Source: Gp6-AA40 sp963818645 (GTDB lineage: Bacteria; Acidobacteriota; Vicinamibacteria; Vicinamibacterales; UBA2999). From it: a stretch of DNA of 64,000 nt. Positions within the stretch are counted from its first letter, which is position 1. Every line of letters starts with the position of its first letter. Made by a program: the position numbers and the translations under genes. Under the pieces are notes generated by a model. It did no database searches. It had not been told where the DNA came from and worked only from the letters and a program-made list of their open reading frames with translations. The stretch is taken from positions 1 to 64,000 of the forward strand of contig CAWFTF010000021.1 in the NCBI GenBank assembly GCA_963818645.1, read 5' to 3'. This document shows, in pieces, positions 33,462-42,303 of this stretch.

Positions 33462-34805
33462 ATGCCCCACCCGATGCCGCCTGCGACCGCCTTCGACGTC
33501 CGCCAGTTCATCGACGAGCAACCCGTCGGCCGCTACCAGTTGATGGTCGCGACGATGTGCTCGCTCATCGTCTTTGTAGACGGGTTCGATGCGCAGGCGA
33601 TGGGCTACGTCGCGCCCGCGCTCAGTACGGCGATGCAGATTCCACGCAGCGTGCTCGGGCCGGTGATCTCGAGCGGACTCGTCGGGATGATGATCGGCGC
33701 GATGGTGAGCGGTCCGCTTGCCGATCACTCGGGCCGGCGACCGGTGCTCATCGGATGCGCGCTGATCTTCGGCGTTGGCTCGCTGCTCACGGCCACTGCG
33801 CAATCGATCGAAGTGCTCGCCGGCTTTCGCTTCCTGACCGGGCTCGGCATGGGAGGCGCGATGCCCAACGCCATCGCGCTCACCTCCGAGTACATGCCGC
33901 ATCGCCGCAGAGGCACGGCGGTGACGACGATGATCTGCGGGTTCTCGCTGGGAGCCGCGGTCGGTGGATTCGTGGCGGCATCGATCATCCCTCGCTTCGG
34001 ATGGCCGGCGGTGTTCGTCGTTGGCGGAGTGACACCGTTGCTGATCGCGGCGGCGGCGTTCGCGTGGCTGCCGGACTCGATTCGATTTCTTCTCGTGAAA
34101 GGCGGAGCGGAGGATCGAGCCAGAGACTACCTGTCGCGGATTGCCCCGGGTGCGACACTCCCTCGCACGCTGTCCGCCGGTCCCGACGAGCGCGCGCCGC
34201 ACGGCGCGTTTGCGGTGGCGCAACTCTTCACGCATCGCCGGGCCACCGGCACGGTCCTGATCTGGGTCGTGTACTTCATGAACCTCCTCAACCTCTACTT
34301 CCTGAACAGCTGGCTGCCGACGATCATCAGCGACGCCGACGTTCCGGTGGCAACCGCGATCAGACTGACTGCGCTCTTTCAAGTGGGCGGAATCGGCGGC
34401 GCGCTCGTGCTCGGCGCCATCCTCGATCGGGTCTTCTCATTCTGGATTCTCGCCGCCTGCTATCTATGGGCGGCGGTCTGCGTCTTCTTCATCGGCGCAT
34501 CGGGCACATCGCCGCTGTGGCTCGGTCTCACGATCGCCTCCGCCGGCTTAGGTATCATCGGAGGACAGAACGCCTGCCACGCACTCACGGCCGGGTTCTA
34601 TCCCACGACGATTCGCTCGACCGGAGTGGGATGGGCGCTCGGGATCGGCCGCATCGGATCCATCGTCGGCCCCGTCCTCGGAGGGCTGCTGCTGGCTCGA
34701 GGGACACCCGTTGGACGGGTGTTCTGGGCGGCGGCGATTCCTGCGCTGATCGCCACGCTGGCGGCCGCGGGCATCGCATCCATCACACGCGGAGACCCGA
34801 AGTGA
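33462..34805 (+). CDS. MFS transporter, aromatic-acid:H+ symporter (AAHS) type
   Basis: About 447 aa with twelve membrane segments. The first loop has VDGFDAQAMGYVAPAL, typical of AAHS transporters (the D-G-[FY]-D motif in helix 1), and the MFS motif GPLADHSGRRPVLIG follows helix 2. It likely imports a carboxylic or aromatic acid with protons. Start is ATG 33462 or ATG 33474. The predicted -10 (TATACA) ends at 33461, so 33474 would be near-leaderless. It overlaps the following amidohydrolase by four bases, suggesting uptake and breakdown of the same acid. Confidence 0.85.
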   Translation: MPHPMPPATAFDVRQFIDEQPVGRYQLMVATMCSLIVFVDGFDAQAMGYVAPALSTAMQIPRSVLGPVISSGLVGMMIGAMVSGPLADHSGRRPVLIGCALIFGVGSLLTATAQSIEVLAGFRFLTGLGMGGAMPNAIALTSEYMPHRRRGTAVTTMICGFSLGAAVGGFVAASIIPRFGWPAVFVVGGVTPLLIAAAAFAWLPDSIRFLLVKGGAEDRARDYLSRIAPGATLPRTLSAGPDERAPHGAFAVAQLFTHRRATGTVLIWVVYFMNLLNLYFLNSWLPTIISDADVPVATAIRLTALFQVGGIGGALVLGAILDRVFSFWILAACYLWAAVCVFFIGASGTSPLWLGLTIASAGLGIIGGQNACHALTAGFYPTTIRSTGVGWALGIGRIGSIVGPVLGGLLLARGTPVGRVFWAAAIPALIATLAAAGIASITRGDPK

Positions 34806-35809
34806 AGATCGACATCTTCAATCACGTTTTTCCCAAGAGCTTCTTCGACCGCTACATCGTCAGCGGCGCGGCCGGCAAGGAAATCGGCAAGCGCATGGCG
34901 AACGCCACGATCGGGTTCGATCTCGATCAGCGCTTCCGCATCCTCGACGAGTTCGAGGACGTACGGCAGGTCATCACCCTCGGTCAGCCTCCGATTGAAG
35001 CGCTCGGCGGACCGAAGGAGTCTCCAGCGATCGCGCGCGAGGCCAACGACGGCCTGGCGGAGCTCGTTGCGAAGCATCCCGATCGGTTCATCGCGTTCGC
35101 CGCGTCGCTGCCTCTGAACAACGCTGACGCGTCGCTCGACGAGATGACGCGCGCGATCGATCAGCTCGGCGCCAAGGGCGTGATGATCTACACGAACATT
35201 GCCGGCACGCCGCTCGACGCGCCCCAGTTTCAGCCGCTGTTCGACGAAGCTGCGCGACGGGACGTGCCAATCTGGCTGCATCCCGCACGCGGAGCGTCGA
35301 TGCCGGACTACAGCAGCGAGGACAGCTCCGCGTTCGAGATCTGGTGGGCGCTCGGCTGGCCGTACGAAACGGGCGCGGCGATGGCGCGCCTGGTGTTCTC
35401 AGGCGTCTTCGACCGGCATCCGAACCTGAAGATCATCACGCACCATCTTGGCGGCATCGTCCCGTATCTCGAGGGGCGGGTTGGCTACGGGTGGGATCAG
35501 CTCGGCGCGCGCACGTCGAAGGTGGACTACTCGGCGCTGCGGCAGTCGATGAAGAAGCGCCCCGTCGATTACTTCCGCATGTTTCACGCCGACACGGCGA
35601 TGTTCGGCGCGCGTGCCGCGACGCGATGTGGCCTGGAGTTCTTCGGCGCGGATCAGGTGCTCTTCGCGAGCGACATGCCGTTCGATCCGACGCCCGGGCT
35701 CTACATGCGCGAGACCATCCGCGTGATCGAGAGCCTCGATCTCAGCGTCGAGGACAAGCGGCGCATTTACTCGGGCAACGCTGAACGACTGTTGCGTATC
35801 AAGTGTTAG
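34802..35809 (+). CDS. amidohydrolase-2 (ACMSD-like) family hydrolase/decarboxylase
   Basis: GTG 34802 overlaps the transporter stop. The 335-aa barrel opens with MKIDIFNHVFP, the IDxFxH variant of the metal motif. It then has PIWLHPARG (His), IITHHLGGIVPYLEGR (His) and FASDMPFDPTPG (Asp), a full set for a mononuclear metal centre as in ACMSD and related decarboxylases. It is cytoplasmic. Gene coupling to an AAHS transporter supports action on an imported aromatic or dicarboxylic acid. The exact reaction is open. Confidence 0.87.
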   Translation: MKIDIFNHVFPKSFFDRYIVSGAAGKEIGKRMANATIGFDLDQRFRILDEFEDVRQVITLGQPPIEALGGPKESPAIAREANDGLAELVAKHPDRFIAFAASLPLNNADASLDEMTRAIDQLGAKGVMIYTNIAGTPLDAPQFQPLFDEAARRDVPIWLHPARGASMPDYSSEDSSAFEIWWALGWPYETGAAMARLVFSGVFDRHPNLKIITHHLGGIVPYLEGRVGYGWDQLGARTSKVDYSALRQSMKKRPVDYFRMFHADTAMFGARAATRCGLEFFGADQVLFASDMPFDPTPGLYMRETIRVIESLDLSVEDKRRIYSGNAERLLRIKC

Positions 35810-35898
35810 CTTTCAGTTTTCGGGTTGACGTAGATCGTGACGCCAGTCGCGATCGCGAGGGTAAGTAGTCGATCGACGACGTTCGGCGGAACCGACAC
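35806..35898 (-). pseudogene. gene remnant, 30 codons
   Basis: The minus-strand frame SVPPNVVDRLLTLAIATGVTIYVNPK has coding-like composition but is short, has a stop just upstream and ends inside the amidohydrolase stop. Its last part resembles the frame at about 35913-35990 (RRAEDHGVSFYVHVK), suggesting two decayed copies of one C-terminal segment. No function is assignable. Confidence 0.35.
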
Positions 35899-35941
35899 GT
35901 TCTAGTCTACGATTACGGAGTGTTCTCTTCTTCGTCTTCTT

Positions 35942-36235
35942 TCACGTGGACATAAAAGCTGACACCGTGGTCCTCGGCACGCCTCTGAGTTCGTCAACAA
36001 TTCCCGAGACGAGATGGGTGTCTGAATTCGCCCAAGGGTTGTCGAGCACGAATCCCTTCATCGCAATGAAGGCCTCCAGTGATTCACGAACACCTGCTAA
36101 GCCTTGCGCGACAGTCCCAGGCTGAAGCGCAAAGGCGGCTTCAGGCTCACACAGAGACATGAAGGCGTCGAGATTCCCGGTGTTGATTCCATCGACGACC
36201 AATTTCAGGCCTCGCTCACGCGCTTCTGTGGACAT
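35942..36235 (-). CDS. truncated NTF2/SnoaL-like protein
   Basis: Residues 1-67 (RGLKLVVDGINTGNLDAFMSLCEPEAAFAL, then RESLEAFIAMKG) match the first half of SnoaL/NTF2-like proteins, which are usually about 125 aa. The remainder does not. Near 35990 the open coding signal moves to another frame (RRAEDHGVSFYVHVKEDEEENTP, stop at 35913), so one base may be missing. It is either a frameshifted gene or a chimera with a remnant. It is cytoplasmic and unlikely to be functional as it stands. Confidence 0.5.
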   Translation of the reverse strand: MSTEARERGLKLVVDGINTGNLDAFMSLCEPEAAFALQPGTVAQGLAGVRESLEAFIAMKGFVLDNPWANSDTHLVSGIVDELRGVPRTTVSAFMST

Positions 36236-36333
36236 GACATCCTTTCTCGTCTACTAAGGTGTCAAGGGAACCAAAAACGGCTCAACAGCTCGAGGAAACG
36301 GGCTTGGAGGCGATGTCCCGGCCGCGAACGTTA

Positions 36334-36362
36334 TTGCGCCGGCAAAGCTGCCCACCTAATCT
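36334..36362 (+). promoter_or_regulatory. sigma70-type promoter, leaderless cytochrome gene
   Basis: TTGCGC (36334-36339), a 17-base spacer and TAATCT (36357-36362). It ends six bases before ATG 36369. The same TTGCGC -35 hexamer with 17-base spacing is used at 8586. Confidence 0.55.
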
Positions 36363-36368
36363 AGGCGC

Positions 36369-36900
36369 ATGCACAGGACGGTACTGACTCTATCCCTCGT
36401 ACTGGCGGCGTGTGGGCTGTCCCTGACCGCGCAAACGCCTCCGACGAATGCGGCACAGCAGGTTCACGCTGATTTGAATCAACTGATGCGCGGCGTCTTG
36501 TATCCCGCCGCCAACGTGGTGTTCTCCGCGCAAGTCGACAATCCTGCAGACGTGAAGTTGATTCCCGGCCACGACCCCTCGATGTCGACCGACCCTCTGA
36601 CGAGCACATTCGGGGGTTGGCAGGCAGTCGAGAACGCCGCGATGGCGCTCGCCGAGTCCGCCAACTTGTTGTCGATCCCCGGGCGAAGCTGCTCCAACGG
36701 CGCGCCCGTTCCGACGAAAGACCCGGCCTGGGCGATGTTCGTGCAAGAGCTTCGTGACGTCAGCATGAAGGCCTACGGAGCGGCCCAAGGCCAAAGATCA
36801 GGACAAGATGATCGAGATTTCCGAGACGCTGAGCGCGGCGTGTGCCGGCTGCCACCGCAAGTGGCGCGACCGCAAGGCGCCAGACAACCGCTGTAAGTAG
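36369..36900 (+). CDS. exported cytochrome c'-like protein, frameshifted
   Basis: A signal peptide (1-21, ending SLTAQ) is followed by a helical domain and, in the next frame, SETLSAACAGCHRKWRDRK with the haem motif CAGCH close to the C-terminus, as in cytochrome c' (four-helix) proteins. The frame breaks at a CCC run (36784-36786), where one extra base is present. The repaired protein is about 177 aa. It is periplasmic, likely binding one haem covalently. Electron partners are unknown. PQQ-type dehydrogenases nearby would need such acceptors. Confidence 0.8.
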
Positions 36901-36924
36901 GAATTCCTGTTAGAGGGCATTGGC

Positions 36925-37875
36925 GTGTCATTCGTGAGCAGACTGGCGCGGCTCAGCCCGCGACGCCTCCTCCACTCACTCGACGAGGTCGAGCGATTGC
37001 ACGGTCAGGTCCATGGGCTGGAAACTCGCGTACGACAGCTTGTCGCCGCTCACGAAAGCAGCGAGAAGACGCTGGAGCAGCTGCGCACGGCGCTGGCCGC
37101 CTTCGACCCCGACCGGATCCGGTCTCACGTCGCGGGCGCCGTTGCGGCGGCTCCGTTCGCATCGGAGCCATTTCCCCATGTCCTCATCGACAAGCTGTTG
37201 CCGGAGAACGCGTACCATCAGCTCGTGAAGGCGATTCCGCCGCGGGTCTTCTTCGAGCATCTCGACCTGAATCATCAGGAGGTGATGGTCCCTTCTGACC
37301 TGGCGCCGCTCTTTTCTCGCGAGATCTGGGCCGCGTTTTACGATCGAGTGGTCACCGAAGCCCTCGTTCCCGGTCTGGTCGACAAATTCCGGGAGCCACT
37401 TGATCGGCTCGTGTGCCGATACTGGCCCACGCACCAGTCACTCGGAGACGCCAACATCCGGCTCGAGCTCCTGATGTCGCGAATTCTGCTGCGGCGACCC
37501 GGTTACGTGATCAAGCCGCACCGTGATCCCCGCTGGGCGTTTGTGACCTGCCTCGTCTATCTGCCCCCGCGCAACGCTCAGCGGTTCTTTGGAACGCAGC
37601 TGTGCGCGGTGCGTCGCGAACCAGAACACCGTTCGCCCGGCGCACTCTGGATGGACGACACCGACATCGAGGTGGTGAAGTCGGTCCCCGGTTACCCGAA
37701 CACTGCCTTAGCGTTCGTGAACGGGACCGGCGCCCACCGTGCCTCGATTCCGGAAGACGTCGCGTCCGACACCGAGCGCTATCTCTACCAGCTTCAGCTC
37801 GGTCCCTCGGTAGCAAGCCAGCGACGGCTTCTCGCATCCATGCCGGCGGACGAGGTCGCCCGCTGGAGGAAATAG
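36925..37875 (+). CDS. 2-oxoglutarate/Fe(II) oxygenase-like protein with coiled-coil start
   Basis: Residues 1-65 are polar with a coiled-coil look (DEVERLHGQVHGLETRVRQLVAAHESSEKTLEQL). The C-terminal domain has the double-stranded beta-helix pattern: VIKPHRDPRWAFVTCLVYL carries HxD, FFGTQLCAV follows, and NGTGAHRASIPED supplies the distal His with a following Arg for 2-oxoglutarate. All three metal ligands appear present. It resembles prolyl-4-hydroxylase-type oxygenases near sugar or peptide modification genes. GTG 36925 fits. The substrate is unknown. Confidence 0.75.
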   Translation: MSFVSRLARLSPRRLLHSLDEVERLHGQVHGLETRVRQLVAAHESSEKTLEQLRTALAAFDPDRIRSHVAGAVAAAPFASEPFPHVLIDKLLPENAYHQLVKAIPPRVFFEHLDLNHQEVMVPSDLAPLFSREIWAAFYDRVVTEALVPGLVDKFREPLDRLVCRYWPTHQSLGDANIRLELLMSRILLRRPGYVIKPHRDPRWAFVTCLVYLPPRNAQRFFGTQLCAVRREPEHRSPGALWMDDTDIEVVKSVPGYPNTALAFVNGTGAHRASIPEDVASDTERYLYQLQLGPSVASQRRLLASMPADEVARWRK

Positions 37876-37903
37876 AGTTCTTCGTGGACTCAATCTTCGT
37901 GGT

Positions 37904-38686
37904 TCATCGCTGATGGGTGGGCTGAGCGATCGGTTCGAGTCCTGTCTTCTGGATAGTGGCTGCCGCCGCCGGGGACGCGAGAAACTCGATGAGCGCCTTT
38001 GCCGCTGACGGGGCGGTTGCCTTTGTGGCGATGGCCGCGCTGACGATCGAAACCTGCTGAACCTCGGCCGGCAGCAGGCCCACGTAGTCGATGCCGGCGA
38101 TTGGCAGAAGTTCGCTCACTTGCTGAAAGCCGATCTCTGCATCGCCGCGCGCGACGACAGCGCCGACGCGCTCGCTCTCGATGCGCCTCGCCTTGTCCTT
38201 GACTTGATCGGCGATGCCCAGCCGCTTGAACAGTTCAGTGGACACGTACGTGCCGCTTGCGCTCGCTGAGTAGGCGATCGACTTCGCCTGAAGCAATGTC
38301 TGGCGCAGTGCGGCGATGGTGCTGATGTCAGGCCTGGGAGCACCCTTTCGCACGGCGATCCCGATCATCGACCGCGCCAGCTGGACCCGGCTTGCCGTAA
38401 CGATGTGTCCCTTCTTGACCAGGGGCTCCAGCGCAGCGTCGATGGCAATCACCACATCGACCGGCTCACCGCGATCGAGCCGAACTGGGATCGAGTCCTG
38501 CGCACCACCCATCGACGCCCCGTACGTCGTGACCACCGTGTGTCGCGTCGTCTTCTGGAACTGCTCGACGAGTTGCTGGTAGGCCTCGGTGAACGCACCT
38601 GAGGTCATCACCTTGATCTCGTCAGCGCGCGCGGGCGTCGCGACGAGCAGCGCAAGGACTGCGAGGAGACCGCAGATCTTCTTCAT
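37904..38686 (-). CDS. ModA-like periplasmic substrate-binding protein, orphan
   Basis: The 260-aa protein has a signal peptide (1-22) and the extracellular binding protein fold of molybdate/accessory families: IKVMTSGAFTEAYQQLVEQF, GEPVDVVIAIDAA, SRSMIGIAVRKGAP-like strand, and a C-terminal AKALIEFLASPAAAATIQKTGLEP. No permease or ATPase gene is adjacent, so a transport role is unsupported. The start codon overlaps the stop of the NHL gene upstream (ATGA), so it is co-translated with it. The ligand is unknown, most likely an oxyanion or small organic acid. Confidence 0.83.
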   Translation of the reverse strand: MKKICGLLAVLALLVATPARADEIKVMTSGAFTEAYQQLVEQFQKTTRHTVVTTYGASMGGAQDSIPVRLDRGEPVDVVIAIDAALEPLVKKGHIVTASRVQLARSMIGIAVRKGAPRPDISTIAALRQTLLQAKSIAYSASASGTYVSTELFKRLGIADQVKDKARRIESERVGAVVARGDAEIGFQQVSELLPIAGIDYVGLLPAEVQQVSIVSAAIATKATAPSAAKALIEFLASPAAAATIQKTGLEPIAQPTHQR

Positions 38687-39822
38687 TTCGATGTCAGCAC
38701 GAATCGCTGTGCGCGTCGATTCGTGACGATCTCCGCCGTGTACAGATTCCCCTTCGAGTCGGCCGCCATGTGATGGACGATGTCGAAGTCGCCTGGCTTG
38801 GGTCCGCGCATGCCGATCGCGCCGATCTGCGTCAGCTTCTCGCGATCGAAGATGACGACCCGCATCGGTCCGGAGTCGACGACGTACAGATACTGCTGCT
38901 TGCGATCGGGCGAGAACGCGAAGCCGGCCGGCACCGGCGCGACGTCGCTGCCTTCGTTCGTGACGCGCACCTGCTTGAGAAACTTCCCGTCGCGCGTGAA
39001 CAGCTGGATGCGGTTGTTGATGCGATCCGCGACGTAGACGACGCCGTCGCGCGACACCTTGATCGCGTGCGGCAAGCCGAACTCCGGCGGCCCGTCGGGC
39101 GTCGTCTGCGCTTGCGGGGTCGGCGCGTTCGCTGCGAACGTCGGCGGCGGCGGGTTGCCGAACGCGCCCCACATCCGCTTGAACTTCCCGGTCTCCGAGT
39201 CGAAGACGATGACGCGCTTGTTGCCGTAGCCGTCGGCGGCGTAGACCTCCTTCGCCTGCGTGTCGACGAAGACGTCGGTGGCCTGATGGACGTTTTCCGT
39301 ATCGAGGTTGCCGGTGCTCTGTCCGCTTCGGCCGATCTGCATGACCAGCTCGCCGCTCATCGTGAACTTCATGATCATGTCGTCGCTGACGCCGGGTGTG
39401 GTTGCACGCGGCCAGCCGGCGCGCCCGGCGATCCAAACGAAGTCGTTCGCGTCGACGAAGATGCCGTGCTCGCGGCCGAGCCACGCCGCCCCGTTGTTAG
39501 GTCCCCCCCAACTCGTCAGCAGCTTCCCCGATGCATCGAACTTCAGCACCGGCGGCGCCGCGTTCGCGCGCTTGTCCTCGGGAATCGACTGGGGCACGTG
39601 CAGCACCCAGATGTTGTCGTTGCGGTCAACCGAGATCGACGTCACCTCGCCAAGTACCCAGTTGTTCGGGATCGTCGGCCACTTCGCGTCGAGCTCGAAC
39701 GTCGGTACCTTGAGCGTGCTGGCCTGCTGCGCGCGGGCGGGTGCAACGAGCCAGGCCGTCACACCGAGGGCCATCACGGTCGCAGCGAAGACGGCGAGGG
39801 ATCGGTGGATCTTCGTGAGCAT
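38683..39822 (-). CDS. exported NHL-repeat beta-propeller (copy 1)
   Basis: The 379-aa protein has a signal peptide (1-25) and about six NHL-type blades: SISVDRNDNIWVLH, HGIFVDANDFVWIAG, DVFVDTQAKEVYAADGYGNKRVIVFD, AIKVSRDGVVYVADRINNRIQLF, YLYVVDSGPMRVVIFD and MAADSKGNLYTAEI. Such propellers are binding or lyase scaffolds. No lyase residues can be recognised. GGAG lies six bases before ATG 39822. It shares a four-base overlap with the substrate-binding protein gene. Two further copies lie at 43546 and 49329. Confidence 0.85.
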   Translation of the reverse strand: MLTKIHRSLAVFAATVMALGVTAWLVAPARAQQASTLKVPTFELDAKWPTIPNNWVLGEVTSISVDRNDNIWVLHVPQSIPEDKRANAAPPVLKFDASGKLLTSWGGPNNGAAWLGREHGIFVDANDFVWIAGRAGWPRATTPGVSDDMIMKFTMSGELVMQIGRSGQSTGNLDTENVHQATDVFVDTQAKEVYAADGYGNKRVIVFDSETGKFKRMWGAFGNPPPPTFAANAPTPQAQTTPDGPPEFGLPHAIKVSRDGVVYVADRINNRIQLFTRDGKFLKQVRVTNEGSDVAPVPAGFAFSPDRKQQYLYVVDSGPMRVVIFDREKLTQIGAIGMRGPKPGDFDIVHHMAADSKGNLYTAEIVTNRRAQRFVLTSK

Positions 39823-39845
39823 GTACATCTCCAGGTCGGCGAAGC

Positions 39846-40779
39846 CTACTTCGATTGGAAGAATTCCGTCAGGATGCGGCGAAACGCATCCGGCTGCTCG
39901 AGCCACGGGAAGTGCCCGCACTGGTTCAGGTACGTCAGCGCGGACGATTTTATGGCGGCGTGAATGTCTTCGGCGGTCTTGTCGCCAACCGGGTCCTGAT
40001 GTCCTTGAACGATCAGGACGGGACGATCGAGTTGGCGAAGACCCGGGCGCGAGTCGTAGCCCCTGGACATGTCGCCGAACAGCAGCGCGTTCACCTGCAG
40101 CGTGAGCGTGCCATCCGGCAACTGCGACGCGAACGCCAGTCCTTTCGCGCGTTCGAAGAAGTAACCCGGCGTGATAGCCCGCACCTGTTCGAGTCGCTGC
40201 TTTGTCCGGGTCCACGCCGCGCTTGGGCGCTTCAGTCCAGTAACGCTCGGCCTCGAGGTCTTCCGACCGCAGCCGCATGCGGATGTTGTCGTTGAACCAC
40301 TCCGCGAACTCGAGCGTCGGTCCACCGGAGCCGATGAGAATCATCCGGTCGATACGATCCGGATGCGCGGCGGCGTAGGCCATCGCCAGCATGCCGCCCC
40401 ACGAGTGGCCGACGAGAAACAGTCGCTCCTGCTTGAGATGCACCCGCAGCGCCTCGAGGTCCGCGACGACGTGCCGCAGGGTCATGTTTTCCGCGGTCAT
40501 CGTGGCGAGCTTCGAGCGTCCTGTCCCTCGCTGCTCGTAGAAGACGCGTTGATAGGACGCCGGCACGAACTCGCCGACAGGGATCATGTAGTCGACGGTG
40601 AAGCCGGGGCCTCCGCTCAGAAAGATGATGGGCGCGCCCGAACCGCTCGTGCGATAGAAGAGCTGAACGCCGTCACGCGTGAAGGAACCGTCCTGTGCGA
40701 ACGCCGTCTGGCCGCAGACGACCAGCGCAATCCACAGCAGCAAACACGATTGTCGCGGCCGAATCATCGGGGATAGCAT
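39846..40779 (-). CDS. exported alpha/beta hydrolase (proline iminopeptidase type), frameshifted
   Basis: The signal peptide (LLLWIALVVCGQTAFAQ) is followed by DGVQLFYRTSGSGAPIIFLSGGPG, the oxyanion HGGPG-like loop, YEQRGTGRS, and the nucleophile VGHSWGGML. After a frame break at a run of A (40201-40203 on the plus strand, one extra base) it continues KQRLEQVRAITPGYF, RPVLIVQGHQDPVG with the Asp, and NQCGHFPWLEQP with the His. So the triad is complete. Repaired length is about 310 aa. It is periplasmic. Start is ATG 40779 or 40767. It is divergent from the sugar dehydrogenase. Confidence 0.85.
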
Positions 40780-40800
40780 ACGTCCAACCGAGGAGAGCTC

Positions 40801-42303
40801 ATGCGACTGCGAATACCTCTTACGATCGCCATCGCCATCATCGCTACCGTCGTTGCCATCCACGCGCAGATCACGTCGAATCCTTTGCCGGCGCCCGTCG
40901 AGAAGAAGGGACTGGCCGTCGAGATTCGCGATCTCACACGACTGCCTGACACGCGCTCGATGCTCGCCGCCGGTCAGGATGTGAATCCTGCGGGCTGGGC
41001 GCGCGTGCAGTTCGTCCGCGATCTGCCGGACGGCCGCCGGTTCGTCAACGACTCGCGCGGGTTTCTCTACCTGCTCGACAAGGACAACAAGCCCGCGGTG
41101 TACGCCAACGTCGCCAAGGAGTTCCCGTTTGCCATCTACAACAGGCTGGAAAGCGGGCTCATCGGCTTCGACTTCCATCCCGAGTTCGCGAAGAACGGGT
41201 TGTTCTACACCGTTCATGGCGAGCGCGCGATGGGCAATCCGGCGAAGCTGAATTTCATCCCGCCGGGGTACACCGAGAAGGATGTGACGTACCACAACGT
41301 GATCACGGAGTGGCACGCGAAGAACCCGGCCGCGAACACATTCGAAGGCACGCGACGCGAGCTGTTGCGTGTCGCCCACGTCGTGATGAACCTCACGCAT
41401 CCGTTCGGGTTCGTCGGCTTCAACCCGACCGCGAAACCAGGCAGTCCCGACTACGGCCTGCTCTACACGAGCGGCAGCGACACCGGCTTCAGCAACGGCG
41501 GCGGGCCGAACGCCAACAACCCGAGCCAGACGCAGCGCCTCGACTCCGTCATCACCGCCATCCTGCGGATCGATCCGCGCAGTCCGTCCGTGTCGAAGGG
41601 AACGAAAGGTCTCGGCGACTACACGATTCCGCCGGGCAACAAGTTCGCTGCCGACAACGATCCGAAGACGCTCGGTGAGATCTACGCGTACGGTTTCAGG
41701 AATGCGCACCGGATGTCGTGGGACCTCACTGACGGAACGATGTACGCATCCGATATCGGGATGAACCAGATCGAAGAGGTCAACATCGTCCGCAACGGTG
41801 AGAACTACGGATGGATGAAGCGCGAGGGCTACTGGGAGAACGGCATGATCAGGCCTGGTGGCGCGCTCGATCAGTTGTTCACGTTGCCGGCAGAGATCCT
41901 CGACGGACGTAAGAAGGACGAGTTCACGTATCCCGTGGCCATCTACGATCACGACGAGGGGCAGGCCGTGTCAGGCGGCTTCGCGTACCACGGTCGCATC
42001 GCCGCGCTGCGCGACAAGTTCATCTTCGGCGACGTCCAGCGCGGACGGGTGTTCGCGTCCGATCTTGCCGAATTGAAGAAGGCGGACGATGGTGTGCCGC
42101 AGACGGTGGCACCGGTCCAGGAGATTCAGCTGTTCGTGCGCGACGCCAGCGGCAATCGAACGGATGTCTCGCTGCCGGAGTTGATCACGAAGGCGATGGG
42201 AACCAAGCTGCCGCGGGCCGACCTGCACATCAGTCAGAGTCGCGACGGCGAGCTGTTCGTCACCTCGCGACAGGATGGATGGATTCGGATGTTGGTGCCC
42301 TAG
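40801..42303 (+). CDS. exported PQQ-dependent sugar dehydrogenase-type beta-propeller
   Basis: The 500-aa protein has a signal peptide (1-22) and the six-bladed GSDH (glucose/sorbosone dehydrogenase) fold. Recognisable blades: ESGLIGFDFHPEFAKNGLFY, LLYTSGSDTGFSNGGG, AYGFRNAHRMSWDL, ASDIGMNQIEEVNIVRNGENYGW, GQAVSGGFAYHGR and FGDVQRGRVFA. It would oxidise a sugar in the periplasm with PQQ. No PQQ synthesis gene is in the window. Ribosome site GAGGAG precedes ATG 40801. Its TAG (42301-42303) and the TAG of the convergent propeller overlap as CTAG, so there is no terminator space. Confidence 0.87.
   Translation: MRLRIPLTIAIAIIATVVAIHAQITSNPLPAPVEKKGLAVEIRDLTRLPDTRSMLAAGQDVNPAGWARVQFVRDLPDGRRFVNDSRGFLYLLDKDNKPAVYANVAKEFPFAIYNRLESGLIGFDFHPEFAKNGLFYTVHGERAMGNPAKLNFIPPGYTEKDVTYHNVITEWHAKNPAANTFEGTRRELLRVAHVVMNLTHPFGFVGFNPTAKPGSPDYGLLYTSGSDTGFSNGGGPNANNPSQTQRLDSVITAILRIDPRSPSVSKGTKGLGDYTIPPGNKFAADNDPKTLGEIYAYGFRNAHRMSWDLTDGTMYASDIGMNQIEEVNIVRNGENYGWMKREGYWENGMIRPGGALDQLFTLPAEILDGRKKDEFTYPVAIYDHDEGQAVSGGFAYHGRIAALRDKFIFGDVQRGRVFASDLAELKKADDGVPQTVAPVQEIQLFVRDASGNRTDVSLPELITKAMGTKLPRADLHISQSRDGELFVTSRQDGWIRMLVP

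Noticed and set aside
38683..41952. 1089-codon open frame on the minus strand spanning several genes
   Set aside because: It covers the 5' portion of the sugar dehydrogenase on the plus strand antisense and joins the hydrolase and NHL genes only by chance of high G+C. The real genes inside it have their own signals and starts.
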